Shown here: piece by piece, positions 31,932 through 42,999 of the stretch
Position numbering within the stretch: position 1 is the stretch's first letter
Layout of the letters: each line of letters starts with the position of its first letter
Source of the DNA: Dipteris shenzhenensis
Lineage: Eukaryota > Polypodiophyta > Polypodiopsida > Gleicheniales
Strand: one strand, 5' to 3'
NCBI GenBank assembly: GCA_047967505.1
Contig: CM106538.1
DNA: 64,000 bases
Position numbers and translations under genes: made by a program
Notes under the pieces: model-generated
What the model saw: the letters and a program-made list of their open reading frames with translations, nothing else
Databases searched by the model: none
Told to the model about the DNA's origin: nothing

Positions 31932-34900
31932 TCAGTGCTCACTACTCTCTCTACCAAGTTCACTATCACTATCTGCATCTTCATCTGTGGATTCTGTGCC
32001 ATCGGAACTCTCTTCCTCCTCTACCCTTGCTACCATCTCCTCAAAGGAATCACTACTATGACCACTAGTAGCAAGGGTACGACCACGATCTCGTCGGCGT
32101 CTATAACAGCGTGGTGAAGATGAAGTGCCAATGCTTGCAATCAAGGGTGGTGCACTAGTAGATGCTTGTGCAATAACCCTTGATTGCGAACGTGTGACAC
32201 GTCGAAAGCGTGCCTCATCCTCTCGAAGGAAATCATATGCTATATCCTCATCGCTGCGCCTTTGGATGAATGATATATCAATATTCTCCCCTCGAGCCAA
32301 GCCTTGCTCAAGCTTTCTTAGAACTTCAGGATCAACCTCTTTCACCTTCCAATGTAACACTTCAGCCCCTTCAGCCCCACTGGTACTTTCTTTGTCTTTG
32401 AACCGCTCCAAGAGACGAAGGTTGGCATTTACATAGACCAACCTATCAAGCTGTGATGTGCTCAATCTGTAACATGATACATGATTACATCACATAAAAC
32501 GTAAATATTTTGAACTAAAACAAGATTGAAAATGCATCTAGAATCTAGATTCTAAGTAGTCATGATTCGTAAAATTGGAGAAGACTCAAGACTCAAGAAA
32601 TGCATCCAACCATTCATAACTTATAAGTTGGATTACCTATTTCTTTTCTTAGTATGGATGTCCGCACATATGCTCCATATGCGCTCAGCTGATCCACTAG
32701 TACAATCCTGTGATAAAACTCGAAGAGCTAATCTTTGCAAAGTGGGAGTAAGTCGCCCATTTATCTCCCACCATGATACAGCAAATTTCCTTTGCTCTAG
32801 ACTCATAGCCACATCTCGCCTGAATTGGCTATGGTCATGAACATAGAGGACAGACTCTCTTTCAATCCTATAAGTTGAGTCATGGACATTGCTTTAGTGT
32901 TAGATAGGAATTAGGATAATGATTCATGAAGTAGACTTTAAAGGCATGCATGCCAGAGTCAAAAGAGGTTGCAAGTAAAAGCTAATTGATCGTACAATAT
33001 ACTAGAGTCTAGAATTAAGAATCAAGATACTTAGAAGTTAGTACTCACATTCCTTGCTCTTCAGAGGGGATAACTGTATCCACATAGGATGTCCATCCAT
33101 TCATAAGAACAATATCGGACCAATGACTTTCCTGCTTGTACAATGGATGCACCATGTAGGAAACAATATGGATTGGTTTATGAAACCAGTTCCATCTTTT
33201 TGTCCATATGGCACGAAGATCATCCGCCCTGTAAATTGCAATATATTAAATTTCAATACTATGTATAAATAAACATTCTCTAAATTCTATGTAGTAGCTC
33301 ATGAGTCATGATAGAATCACTAAAGAGTTTGCATACCTATGACTTGAGAGAGATCTACAATTGAGCATACTCTCTTTAAGCATTTGCATGTAGTGATAAA
33401 GATGACTCATTGTACTTCCCTCATGGTCAAATAATCTTAAAATGAAGTACAAAGGTGCAATGGCAGCCTTTATGGCTGCAGCTTCTTCCCAAAACATACT
33501 GTCCAAGATGTATGAAGTGATTGTACATGCCTCTGCTTTGCGGCTTCCTCTCCAAGCTTCCCACTCTTCACTACAAACGAGACGCCTAAGCGCATCTTTC
33601 GTTTGTGTCATTTTACAAGTTTAGGACAAGTTAAGAATCAAAATTTGAATACATAAGTATTAAGAATTGAAAATTGAAATTAACTCTCAATTGCTAGCTA
33701 AAAAAGGATGTTGACTTACCTTTGAAGAACAAGAAAGAGATAGCCAAATCTTGTCTTAGATGGCTTCACAAGATCATACTTGCATACTGCTCTGAAAAGA
33801 GCTAATGCAATGCTCTTTCTTGTTATGAACTTGATGATTTGGCTTGCTTTATTAAGAGTAGATTGCACCCAATCCAACTTGGCAATGTCCTCCATCATCA
33901 AGTCCATCGAGTGAGAAGCACATGGAGTCCAAACAATGCTTTTATAATCCCTCTCAACCAATTCTCCCATCTTGGCACAATTGGAGCCATTGTCAGTAAT
34001 AATTTGGACCACATTTTCTGGCCCAACCTCCTCAATGGCATTTTTAATGTGTCCATAAATCCATTCCCCAGTGATACTCAAGCCAGGGGTGGAGGCATCA
34101 ACTACACGAAGTAATGTAGTGCCAGCACAAGATGAGACCAAGATATTTATCATGTGGCGCCGCCGCTGGCCACATTGCCAAGTCACAAGAATCAAGATCC
34201 ATAAGTAAATCATACATTTGTTGTTAATACTAAAATCAGCCACCACAAATCTTACCAAAGACTCAAGAGTCAAGAGTGAAGGGTTGTACTTATAACTTAC
34301 AGTGTCACTCCATCCATCTGACACGATGCTACAACCATATCGCTCCCAACAAGCTCTCAAACCCACAAGCTCCTCTTGAATCTGCCTCACTTGGTTTGTC
34401 AAGTGTGTAGTTCTCAAGGACTCACAATTTGCTGGTTGTAGACCTGTAGCTCCTGCTGCGGCTGCTGCCACAAGTGCACGATGGAACTTTTGGTATGCTG
34501 GACATCGAGCTATGTTGAAAGCAAGGTTGCATTGATAGAAGAAACGATGCTCAGCTATTTGAGCCTCTTGCTTCAACTTTGGAGCAAAGCTAGCATCAAG
34601 GGTGATTTGGCGCCTTGGCAGGTCTCTTCCCCTCTTTCTTGTTGTTGCAGCCTTGAGATGAATATGGGAGGATGTTGGGATCCTCTCATGACCCACAGCA
34701 ACACTAACAAAGCTTGATGAATGTGGAGAAGCCACAACATTCGAGGGAGCTTCATCTGCATTGACATTGGGTAAAGACTCACCAATGTTAGAAGACTCCG
34801 GGGTGATATGAACTTGGGAAGAAGCCCCAGTATTACTTTGAGAAGACACTTGAACTGAGGTTCTTGTTGAAGTAGAGGCCCCTCTTTTCAGCGCTTCACT

Positions 34901-35212
34901 TTCCTTGGCTTCTTGCACCTTCCCATCAATTATCTCCGAAGGCAAAGGTAGAAGGAGCAATGACCGGACCTCTTCAAACTTTGATGGCAATCCACCATGG
35001 GCCAAAAAAATACCTTCTGGAACATGAGTGCAGCCATGTGTTCCTTGAGCTCTCTCCCAAATGTAATGTGCCTTCACCCGGTTTGATGCTCCTCGAATTG
35101 TTTCCCCACAATACTTGCAAACCACACATTTTGTGCCAGAAGTACCATATTTGCTAATGAGAACTGAATCTTGCCAAACATCACGCTGAGTGGGAGACTT
35201 GCGAGGAGGCAT
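31932..35212 (-). CDS. hAT transposase, about six exons
   Basis: Exons inferred from GT-AG sites that keep frame: 35,212-34,301, 34,166-33,723, about 33,600-33,337, 33,228-33,049, 32,867-32,637 and 32,466-31,932. It starts MPPRKSPTQRDVWQD with a BED-type zinc finger (CVVCKYCGETIRG...H). The DUF659/catalytic region reads GCSIVSDGWSD, IITDNGSNCAKMG, TPCASHSMDL. The C-terminal hAT dimerisation region reads FAVSWWEINGRLTPTLQRLA and SAERIWS. It ends in an acidic Ser/Glu-rich tail. The first intron (34,167-34,300) has no stop and could be retained. I found no frame-preserving acceptor for exon 3, so that junction may be damaged. Confidence 0.85.
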
Positions 35213-35724
35213 GATGGAGAAGGCCTTGAAATTTGGGAAGAAACAGAGAATTGGGGCAAATTGGGCTGTTGCTCCTTGATCCAGGTGCTGCTCCTTGAGC
35301 AGAACCAAAAAACAGCAGCAACAAAGGGGATGGTGGGCAGGACTGTCGATGGCAGCAGGCTGCAGGCCCTAGGCGTGGACGGTCACCGGTAGGAGTCGAA
35401 TGATGAATCTCGATTGCAACTTGTAGATCGTTGATGGCGTCAGAGCGTGGGAGTCGATTGCAGGCCTTGTGATAGTGGTAGCTAGCAGCAGCTAGCTTGA
35501 GCCTTGCAAGCAGCCTGCAAGTCAAAGGAGCAGCGGCAGTGCTGGGCTGCAGGTCAACGCCGAATGGAGCAGCGTCACGAGCTACAAGCTCACGTGAGCG
35601 CTCACCGTAGGTAGCATAGGGAGCAGAAGCGGGCTGCGGACTAGCAACAAATTCAGGCGGGAGGATCGCAATCGATTCGCGAAGGGCAGAAACAAAAAAA
35701 CGGGCGAAATCGCCATTTTGAGAT
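35213..35724 (-). other. hAT 5' untranslated/promoter region
   Basis: GC-richer than its surroundings. An in-frame upstream open stretch exists but lacks a domain. By position it contains the transposase promoter. Confidence 0.5.
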
Positions 35725-35835
35725 TTGGGCGAAACACGCGTTTCGTTGGGAGCGTTTCGAATTGTTTCGAAACGTTTCGGCACGAAACGTTTCGTCCTGT
35801 TTCGACAGGACGAAACGCGTTTTCATGTGACTATG
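35725..35835. repeat. hAT right terminal and subterminal repeat
   Basis: Ends ...CGCGTTTTCATGTGACTATG, the complement of the left end with few mismatches. It carries at least eight GTTTCG/CGAAAC motifs. Confidence 0.9.
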
Positions 35836-35843
35836 CCAGCTTG

Positions 35844-36577
35844 TTAAAAAGCCAACCCTTCGTCGAGGGTACCTGGAAGTCTGCCTGGAAGCATCGCCTC
35901 TCTAGTCGGGCCAGAGCACTTTGTCCTCCTCGTGTGAGTCATGCCGTACCTGCATGGATCATCGTGAAACCTGGTCCGGTGAAGATGTCTCCCATATGCT
36001 ATTACTGGTGCTTCTGCATCTGCCAACTGCCTCATGATCCTCAGCTTTGCTGCATCCATCTTCGGTACTATGAGGGACTCCTCATCGAAATCTAACGGGC
36101 CCACCTGTTTGTTCCTAGTCCGTGCATTGAAGTCACCAAGGAGGAGAGTGTCCCTGTGTCTGGAGAACTCTGCAATGTCATCATGAATAGTTGTGCCCAT
36201 CAGTGGTGACCTCTCGCGCATAAGACGATGTGTCTGGGGGAAAGTAACACACTGCAATGAAGGTCGGCCGTGTGTCTGGTAACTAAACATTAATCCACAT
36301 GTGCCGTCACAGAGAGGAGTGGCCTTAGATGTGATTTGAAGAGAATAGCCACACCTCTAGATCTTCATACCCCACTATCCCTCCTCAGTTCTCTCCTATG
36401 AGCAGACTCCCATGTGTATCCTGTCACTGTGGGTAGCCCTCTCTCTTGGCTCTCATGTGTCTCGGTGTAGAAGATCATATCTCTGTTACTGTATGTCTCC
36501 AAGAACCCCCCTGGGTCGGACCATAGGGTGCCATTACAATTCCACACTGCCATCCTCAATTTGTTTTGCATACTCAC
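35844..36577 (-). pseudogene. LINE-2 ORF2 endonuclease, N-terminal part
   Basis: On the minus strand ORF2 opens KLRMAVWNCNGTLWSDPGGF with the endonuclease Asn, then the Glu in FYTETHESQE. A stop near 36,365 and a frame change lead to LQCVTFPQTHRLM and the catalytic LLLGDFNARTRNKQVGPLDF. The frame runs to the second hAT target site at 35,843 and resumes at 31,354. The sequence differs clearly from the + strand L1-type endonuclease at 30 kb, so this is another LINE lineage. Confidence 0.75.
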
Positions 36578-36584
36578 CCCATTG

Positions 36585-37310
36585 TTCAGACACCGTCATG
36601 TGCTGTCCTCTTCTCCTGCATCTCGTACTTCTTTTCCTGCCCTCTCTCGAATGATCACCTTGCCATCTCTGTAAACTACCCATTTCCCCTCTTGTCTTGC
36701 AGCCATCACCCGCACCATTCCTTCCCTTCTATGCTCCTATTGTAGGAGTGTGAGATCTTCATCTAGAAAGATCTTTGTCCCCTTCAGTGTTGCCCGTGTA
36801 CTCGTGAGGGTGGATCTATTTGTGGCTGTTCGTAACTTTACAACCAAAGGCCTCGTCAGTGCATCTGCTTTACCCACTCTCCAGGCTAATTCACAAGTAA
36901 GGTATACTCCCATCTTGTCAAAAAGGGTTTTGGCATCTGACATGGGGCTATCACCTACTGTTAGACCTTTGACCAGCACATTCAAAGTTTTGCTGTCCCA
37001 TCATTTTTCTTCTTCAAGTGTTTCAGAGATGAGCTCCCTTTTCTTTGGTGTTGTGTCTTTCTTTAGTACATCTTTCCATGCAAGCATATCTGCTTTCCCC
37101 TTTGTGATTTGCTGTATGAACTCAGCATGTTTCCCTTGTACCGTTGTTTGCAAAGCTGCCATTTCCTTTTTGAGCTGTTCATTCTCTGATTACAGCACAT
37201 CAATGATCTTGCATCCTTCCTCTGACGTCCCCTTTCCATCTTTGAGCTGTTGCATTTGTTCTTTAATGGTGTTCAGCTCCTCGTTTAAAGGTGGCTGAAA
37301 CTCCCCTTCC
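36585..37310 (-). pseudogene. LINE-2 ORF1, coiled coil plus RNA-binding-like domain
   Basis: The minus-strand frame begins with a heptad-rich stretch (LNEELNTIKEQMQQLKDGK, then SENEQLKKEMAALQTTVQ), followed by a globular segment VLVKGLTVGDSPMSDAKTLF. The end pattern LKGTKIFLDEDLTLLQ, EHRREGMVRVMAARQEGKWV, YRDGKVII is typical of LINE ORF1 proteins with coiled coil, RRM-like and C-terminal domains. Two in-frame stops (TAA near 37,189 and TGA near 36,998) break it. ORF2 begins a few bases downstream, the normal LINE order. Confidence 0.7.
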
Positions 37311-37315
37311 TCCCA

Positions 37316-38440
37316 ATGTGCACTTGCCTTCAATTTGTCATTCCCAAGGGAGAAAAGAGGGATGACCAGTGGGGTAAGAAGCCCAAACCTACTGCTGGTC
37401 TTATGTCAGATGTCACCGGAGCTATACAGGATGTGGATGCCTCTGAGTTATGCAAAGCGTGGGGTAAAATCCGTGACCCGACCGCTCTATTCTTCTTTGA
37501 TCCAGGCACGAGAGCCAATTTTATATCGCCAGAGCTGGCTGGAAAATTGGGCATAAGGGCAGAAGAGATGGGGCCACTATGTGACACAGACATGGCTTGC
37601 CTCGGGCATAGTGAGTCAGTTACACTGATCATTGGGAAGCTCCGAATGCACATTCAGGGCTACGTGGACACTGAGGAGTTCTACATCATGACGTTGAATG
37701 GGTGTGATGTTTTGCTGGGTATACCTTGGCACCACAGGAAGGGAGCACTTTGGATGCCAGAAACATAACTCTAACTTTGACTGACTGAGGGAAGACTTAT
37801 GTTTTGGATGCTAAATTGAAGGGAGAATGTATCGGCTTCGGCCATTTCAAATGTAATGAAAAAGCATCTTTCTACGTACTTGGTTTTTGCAACTGAAAAA
37901 CAGCCAACAGAAGGAAATTTTAAATTTTCTAAGCTTGATAAAGAGAGGACAGATTTCCTTTTTTAGTTTCACGAATGTTTTTCTGACTCCCTACCAAAGG
38001 AATTACCTCCAGAATGCCCTGAGGACAATGCCATAGATGTAATTCTAGGTAGCATCCAGCCAAACAACCCTCCTTATAGGGTTAGTGCAGCCCAACAGGA
38101 GGAGATCATGATCCAAGTAAAGGATCTCATAGAGAAGGGGCTCAATTACCCAGCTCCTCGCCCTATTGCTCTCCGGTCTTGCTTGTGCAAAAGAAGGATG
38201 GCTTGTGGAGGATGTGCATAGATTATAGGGCTTTGCTGGTAAGAAGAATGTTGTTGCAGATGCACTTTCTAGGAAGTCAAGTCCTAATGCAGTATCAAAG
38301 AAACTGCAAGTTTCAGCTGTCACCATTGCATACCACAATGAACTTGATGCCATAAGGATCAGTATGCCAATAATTGCAAGGGTTTATGATCAGCTGGTTG
38401 AAGATAGTTACAGTGCCCTTTAGGTTACTGAAGGCCGGTT
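37316..38440 (+). pseudogene. Ty3/gypsy fragment: protease, RT fingers, RNase H tail
   Basis: A clean frame (37,316-37,768) holds an aspartic protease with FFFDPGTRANFISPELAG (DPG at the usual DTG site) and VLLGIPWHHRKG. After several stops, RT fingers appear ([34 protein letters not shown], then a frameshifted CIDYRAL at 38,214-38,235). At about 38,237 the sequence jumps to [19 protein letters not shown], the end of RNase H, followed by the start of the linker to integrase. So the RT palm through most of RNase H is deleted. No LTR was identified. Confidence 0.8.
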
Positions 38441-39365
38441 TCAGTGGAGGTAGCCTATAAATAGGCGCCTTCCCCAGCCCCTTTTCACTATCCTGGAGCT
38501 GCCATAGGGGGTCCTTTTGGGGCTCCTACCTTGGCTGCTTCTGCCCCTTTCCATAGGCCAGCTCTTGGGGGCCCTTGTCCGCTCCTACCCTGGGCTGAGA
38601 CTTGACCTAACTAAACCCTAAGATGGAAACACTAAGCTACTGAGTTCTCCAGTGGGTATCGATGAACATGGACTGAAATAAGGCTTGAGAGACTGACCTA
38701 TGTAGTTCGTGCCTGACTGTTCCTGGACTAGGGCTCACAATGGGGTCACGGCATACGACAAAATCACCTAGATTAGGGATCTACTAGCACTTGGCGATGT
38801 AGCCAGGTGTCACCTTGGACCCAACTGTAGGGGTGCATGTGATAGTTGCAAAATTTCCCACCGGTACCAAAGCTAGAGCTCACCTACTGTCTTATGGTTT
38901 GGGCTTTACACTGCCAGGATTCAGGCACTCATCCATGACTCTTGGCTAATGTCATGGTTGCGAGTTTGTATAAGGTTTTGATTGAGCAAATCAGCTATGG
39001 TCTATGAATCGTAATACCAAATGGTCGTGGAAAAGATTGCAACAGCTTTAGAGCTATAAACTTCTTCTTTGTCAATAGATTTTCTTGTGGGGGGTGATGC
39101 TTGGAGTTATTCCATCTAGCCAACTTCTGGCATGTAGACACATTACTCCTGCTGTTTCTCATAGATGTCTAGCTCCAAAGGAATCCTTGCCTGGCACTGG
39201 GCTGTCAGCTGGCGGCTACTGGCTGTTAGGGGCTGCTGGCTGCTGGCTGAGGCGGCTGCTAGCAGAGGCTACGGGGCTAACGGGCTGCTGACGGATGGAA
39301 GGACGACGGGCTGACGTGTTGAACGACGAGCTAATGGGCTGACGGGAGCTACGAACTAACGGGCT

Positions 39366-39366
<1 letters not shown>
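38441..39366. other. Unassigned, TATA motif and GGCTGCTGG repeats
   Basis: CTATAAATAGG at 38,454-38,464 resembles a core promoter. From 39,195 to 39,360 GC-rich phrases (GGCTGCTGGCTG, CGGGCTGACG, GCTAACGGGCTG) recur imperfectly. No domain is seen. Confidence 0.4.

Positions 39367-39367
<1 letters not shown>

Positions 39368-39406
<39 letters not shown>
39368..39406. repeat. (GA)n microsatellite
   Basis: About 19 uninterrupted GA units. Confidence 0.98.
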
Positions 39407-39408
<2 letters not shown>

Positions 39409-40904
39409 CTATATATATTGATTATAAGTTATATTATATAAAAATATTTTACACGTTGCTAGGCAGAATCCTAGGCCAATTTTCGAAATACGAAACCTGT
39501 GAAATGCATTTCGCGAAACGTGTTCTTGAAACTTTTCTGGTGACAGTAGTTATGGAAGTGTATATCATTGGAAGAATCTTTAACCAATGTAGAGTTACAA
39601 ATATTGGCAAGTTTATAGGAGAGCTCAGGGGTTGACACCTCATCATATTTATGGATAGATGAACCTGTAGGGGGAAGGTTGAGGGCTGGCATATGGGCAG
39701 CAACATCGCTACCCTATGTAGGCCATAGTCCCTGTTAGGGTTTAGTTGGGGCAGCCCAAGGGGCCACCAAAGGATGCCCACGTGGACTGGCTGATGGGGC
39801 TGGAAAGAGCCAGGCTGGCACAGGCCATAGATTAGAAATACGCTGCATCAGAAGGAATGTATAGAAGATACAACAGCAGATCAGAGCTGCGTGGCAGTAG
39901 CCAGAGGCAGGCTGACAGCAGTACAGAAGATACCAGTCTGCAGGACAGCAAGTAATGATGGGCAGGTATAGAAGGTACTGATTGGAAGGTACAGCAGGGA
40001 TGGCATCTGGTACAACGGCCAGAAGAGGGCAGATGGACTTGGCAAACAGCCAGCAGAAAGCGTGCATAAGGGCAAGAAGCTCAACCTGCCAGGTCGGCTG
40101 ATTGCAGACAGATCTGGCTGACAGACTGGTTGGCCAGTCTGTTAGTAATGGTTGGCTGGTCTGTAGAAATCCACAGACCGACCAGTCGGCCAGTCCAGCT
40201 CTATAAATAGCCCCATTGTGGCAGTTCAGAACACACTGAAGGAATTCTTACAGGAGCAGAGTCCCAGCAGTCCAGAACACACCTAGGTGCATACCTGCAT
40301 GTTTAGGGGAGCATAAGAGGGTGCATAGGAGGGATCACTGCCAGCAGTGCACTCAGGAGCAGAACTTTGCAGGAGTGCTCAGCCTTGAGAAGCTACTGAA
40401 GCCTACCACAGAGGCGCATGGCAGAGGAAGAGTTTCCTACAGAGGGTGCAGCAAAATAGAGCCTGTTTTGTTATGTTATATCAGGGTTGTTGCAGAGCTT
40501 TGGTACATATGTGGCAAGTTTCTGTACTTAAGATTCATCTATATATCTTTCTGTCTTTGGCTATACATCCGAGTACTCTTTCAAATCTGGATTGCCCTTT
40601 TACATCTAAGTACAGTACACGTGTTTGAGTTGTGCTCCGCATTAAAATCTTGTGATCTCGGGGTCCGCTGTGGAGTAGTGTTGGCCTTAAGCAAGCAACC
40701 TACCTGTACATTTTTAAACAGTTTTTTCAGACTGAGTTGCAGTACTGCAGTCCATTGTTATTTTTTGGGTGGGAGTGAATGAAAAAATGACCTTTTGAGT
40801 TATTTCCTGCTCAGTATTTGAAGCCTTAATGGGATGAGATGCATTTCATATAAGGTTGATGCTTTTTAATATTTGTAAAGAGGATCTGAGTAAATATATT
40901 CCCT
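39407..40904. other. Upstream region of LTO1 with a TATA motif
   Basis: GCTCTATAAATAGCCCC at 40,197-40,213 is a good plant TATA context. It is preceded by a self-complementary CTGGTTGGCCAGTC/GACCAGTCGGCCAG cluster (40,108-40,192). It lies about 700 bp before the LTO1 start, so it could be its promoter with a long leader, or the promoter of an LTR whose ends I cannot define. CCTGCTCAG at 40,809-40,817 is acceptor-like and could end a leader intron. Confidence 0.35.
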
Positions 40905-41369
40905 ATGCCCAGGCTTGAAAAAATGCATAGTGGTGAAGAACGTCCTATACAGCTAGAAGACATCTTCGAATCTACTCTGCATTTGGAGGACTCACAGCTT
41001 CAACAAGGTTTTAAAGATGGGTTTCAAGATGGTGTGGAGGCAGGTAAGGTTGAGGGTAGGGAGGTTGGATTGAAGCTAGGTTTCCAACAAGGAGAGGAGT
41101 TAGGGTTTTATAAGGGATGTGTTGACATTTGGAAGTCGGTAATTTCAAAGAATAGTCAAGCATTCTCTCCTAGGTCACAGAAAAGCATACAACTTTTAGA
41201 ACACCAACTGAAAGATTATCCTCTCTCAAACCCACAGGATGAAAGGTTGCAGGATATGCTAGAATCGATTAGAGCAAGATTTCGTGCAATTTTAGCCATG
41301 CTGTCAGTTCATATTGAATATGATGGCTATCCAAAGCCTCATGCTGAAGATGGAGTTGGCTCTTTTTAA
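40905..41369 (+). CDS. LTO1: LTO1 homolog (Yae1/ORAOV1 family), Fe-S cluster targeting adaptor
   Basis: A single uninterrupted frame of 154 codons. Ten glycines spaced exactly four residues apart (G35, 39, 43 ... 71; GFKDGFQDGVEAG...GFYKG) form the deca-GX3 motif that defines the Yae1 N-terminal domain. The C-terminal half matches the LTO1 pattern (YPLSNPQDERLQDMLESIRA, FRAILAMLSVH) and ends GVGSF, with a terminal aromatic like the signal read by the cytosolic Fe-S targeting complex. In yeast and human, LTO1 with YAE1 recruits ABCE1/Rli1 for Fe-S insertion, needed for ribosome recycling. Start is ATG 40,905 or the in-frame ATG 40,923. It is intact, so it is either a single-exon gene or an intact retrocopy. 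Confidence 0.9.
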   Translation: MPRLEKMHSGEERPIQLEDIFESTLHLEDSQLQQGFKDGFQDGVEAGKVEGREVGLKLGFQQGEELGFYKGCVDIWKSVISKNSQAFSPRSQKSIQLLEHQLKDYPLSNPQDERLQDMLESIRARFRAILAMLSVHIEYDGYPKPHAEDGVGSF

Positions 41370-42999
41370 GACTGTATACCTCAAGCCTTACTCGTTTGTC
41401 TAATGAGGCTAAAATTTCCGCTTTTAAGGAAGTATGATTTCAAGTTACTGGTTTTGTTGAGTGTCATCCAGTGATTTGCATGTATCTTAGAAATGTACTT
41501 GGGAGAGAATCTTGCTTAACTCTTGAAGCTTGACAGTGTTCGACTTGTGACCATCTCAACCTGGAGAAATGTTGGGGAGAAGTAAAGCTCCATCCAGGCA
41601 TGATGCATGTGCACAAGAAGTTCTTCTTCACCCTATGAGTACTAATAATTTGAGTCAAGTAGCTTTGGGCACATGCACCTTTTCAGTTGTTTTGGATGCC
41701 CATGCTGATACAAAGTCTTTTGACAGCTTTTGTGGAAGGGATGATACTGTTTTAATGTGGCTATACCATATCTTGATATACTTGGACTTTCCTGTTTTCT
41801 TTTGTAGAAGATTTTGAGTCATTTAATGCAAACAAGATTGTTTTGAACTTATAAGGATAATTTGCAAAGGTGTATCACAATGACAACTTACAAATTGCTT
41901 TGATTCATACATTCTCTGATTTTCCAAAATCTCCATGTCATTGTTTCATTAGGTTTGAGAACAGTTTTGTGATCTCTAGATGTGGTTTGACAGTTTTATC
42001 TGCAGTCTTACAAATGGCATCTCTCTCCCAAACCTGTCGATAAAGTACCACACAGCCAGTGGTTTCATTTGCAAGTGGAACTGTTTTTGAAGGGTTAAGT
42101 AACCATAGTACATGGTCTCAAATTAGAGCCACCATCCAATCTGTCTGATGTAGACAATCTTGCCCACTTCTGGTACAGTAGGCCCTCCTCGTTTCGTGGA
42201 CTCAGGGTTATTTGGTGATCTCCAACTGATCCACATTTGTGCTAATTATTGATGTGTGAAACCAGTATGTGGGAGCAAATAAACAAGAGAAACTCATAAG
42301 CTGGTTGGTCTCTTTCTTCCTCTTTGAGACTCCCTGTGACACAGCAACAAGTAAAGCACATGTGCTGAGAGGCATCCTGGGACCCAGCTCCAATAGAATT
42401 CTCATAGTTCCACACTGCTCTACAGAGACACCGATTGATGGTGAGCTGATTATTTGATAACTTCATTGATTCAATTGATGGATCAGTTGGAACTTGTGTA
42501 TTCATGGATAACCAATGATGATACTTTTTTTGGCTTGTTAGTTTTCTTTATTTGTTTAGCTGTCTCATACTAGGTTAGGTTTCTACACTTTGATGATCAG
42601 CGTAGAATGCAGATTGGATATCAGTTGGAGCATTAAGGAGGGTTTCCATATCGAGGACCTCATTAGTGACACAAAACTCCCAGATTGTCTCTACCTACAC
42701 AATACCAAAGAAATGAATAAGACTAGATTCTACCTTCCATGACCTTATCAATGAATCCACAACCATTACTGCTAGTTCGACATTTACTATAGACACCTAG
42801 CATGATCCTATGACCGCTCTTGAAAATGGCACACAATGCAAGATCACTTCTTAACAAGGTGGCACTACCTGTGACTATCTTAGGAATATGATGATTAGAA
42901 TGGAAAGATCTAAGGTATCTTATTCCCACGTCTGTGCCTTCCTACCATGCTTTACTTAGGCCACAAGCTAGCTAACTTGAGTAATTGCTAATCATATGC
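41370..42999. other. Downstream of LTO1, no gene recognised
   Basis: Moderately AT-rich sequence without domains. The first part presumably holds the LTO1 3' untranslated region. An obvious AATAAA close to the stop is not evident. Open frames here are short and unsupported. Confidence 0.45.

Larger units (their letters stand above)
31363..35835 (-). mobile_element. Complete hAT-superfamily DNA transposon
   Basis: 4,473 bp bounded by an 8-bp target duplication CCAGCTTG (31,355-31,362 and 35,836-35,843). The terminal inverted repeats begin CATAGTCACA.GAAACG at both ends. The outer 80-110 bp on each side are packed with short GTTTCG/CGAAAC motifs in both orientations, which are candidate transposase-binding sites. 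A multi-exon transposase gene fills the interior on the minus strand. Both the 8-bp duplication and the transposase domains identify hAT. Confidence 0.95.

Noticed and set aside
40446-40782. Open frames upstream of LTO1 as an additional gene
   Set aside because: They overlap in different frames, are Cys/Leu-rich without domains, and fit untranslated or LTR-derived sequence better.
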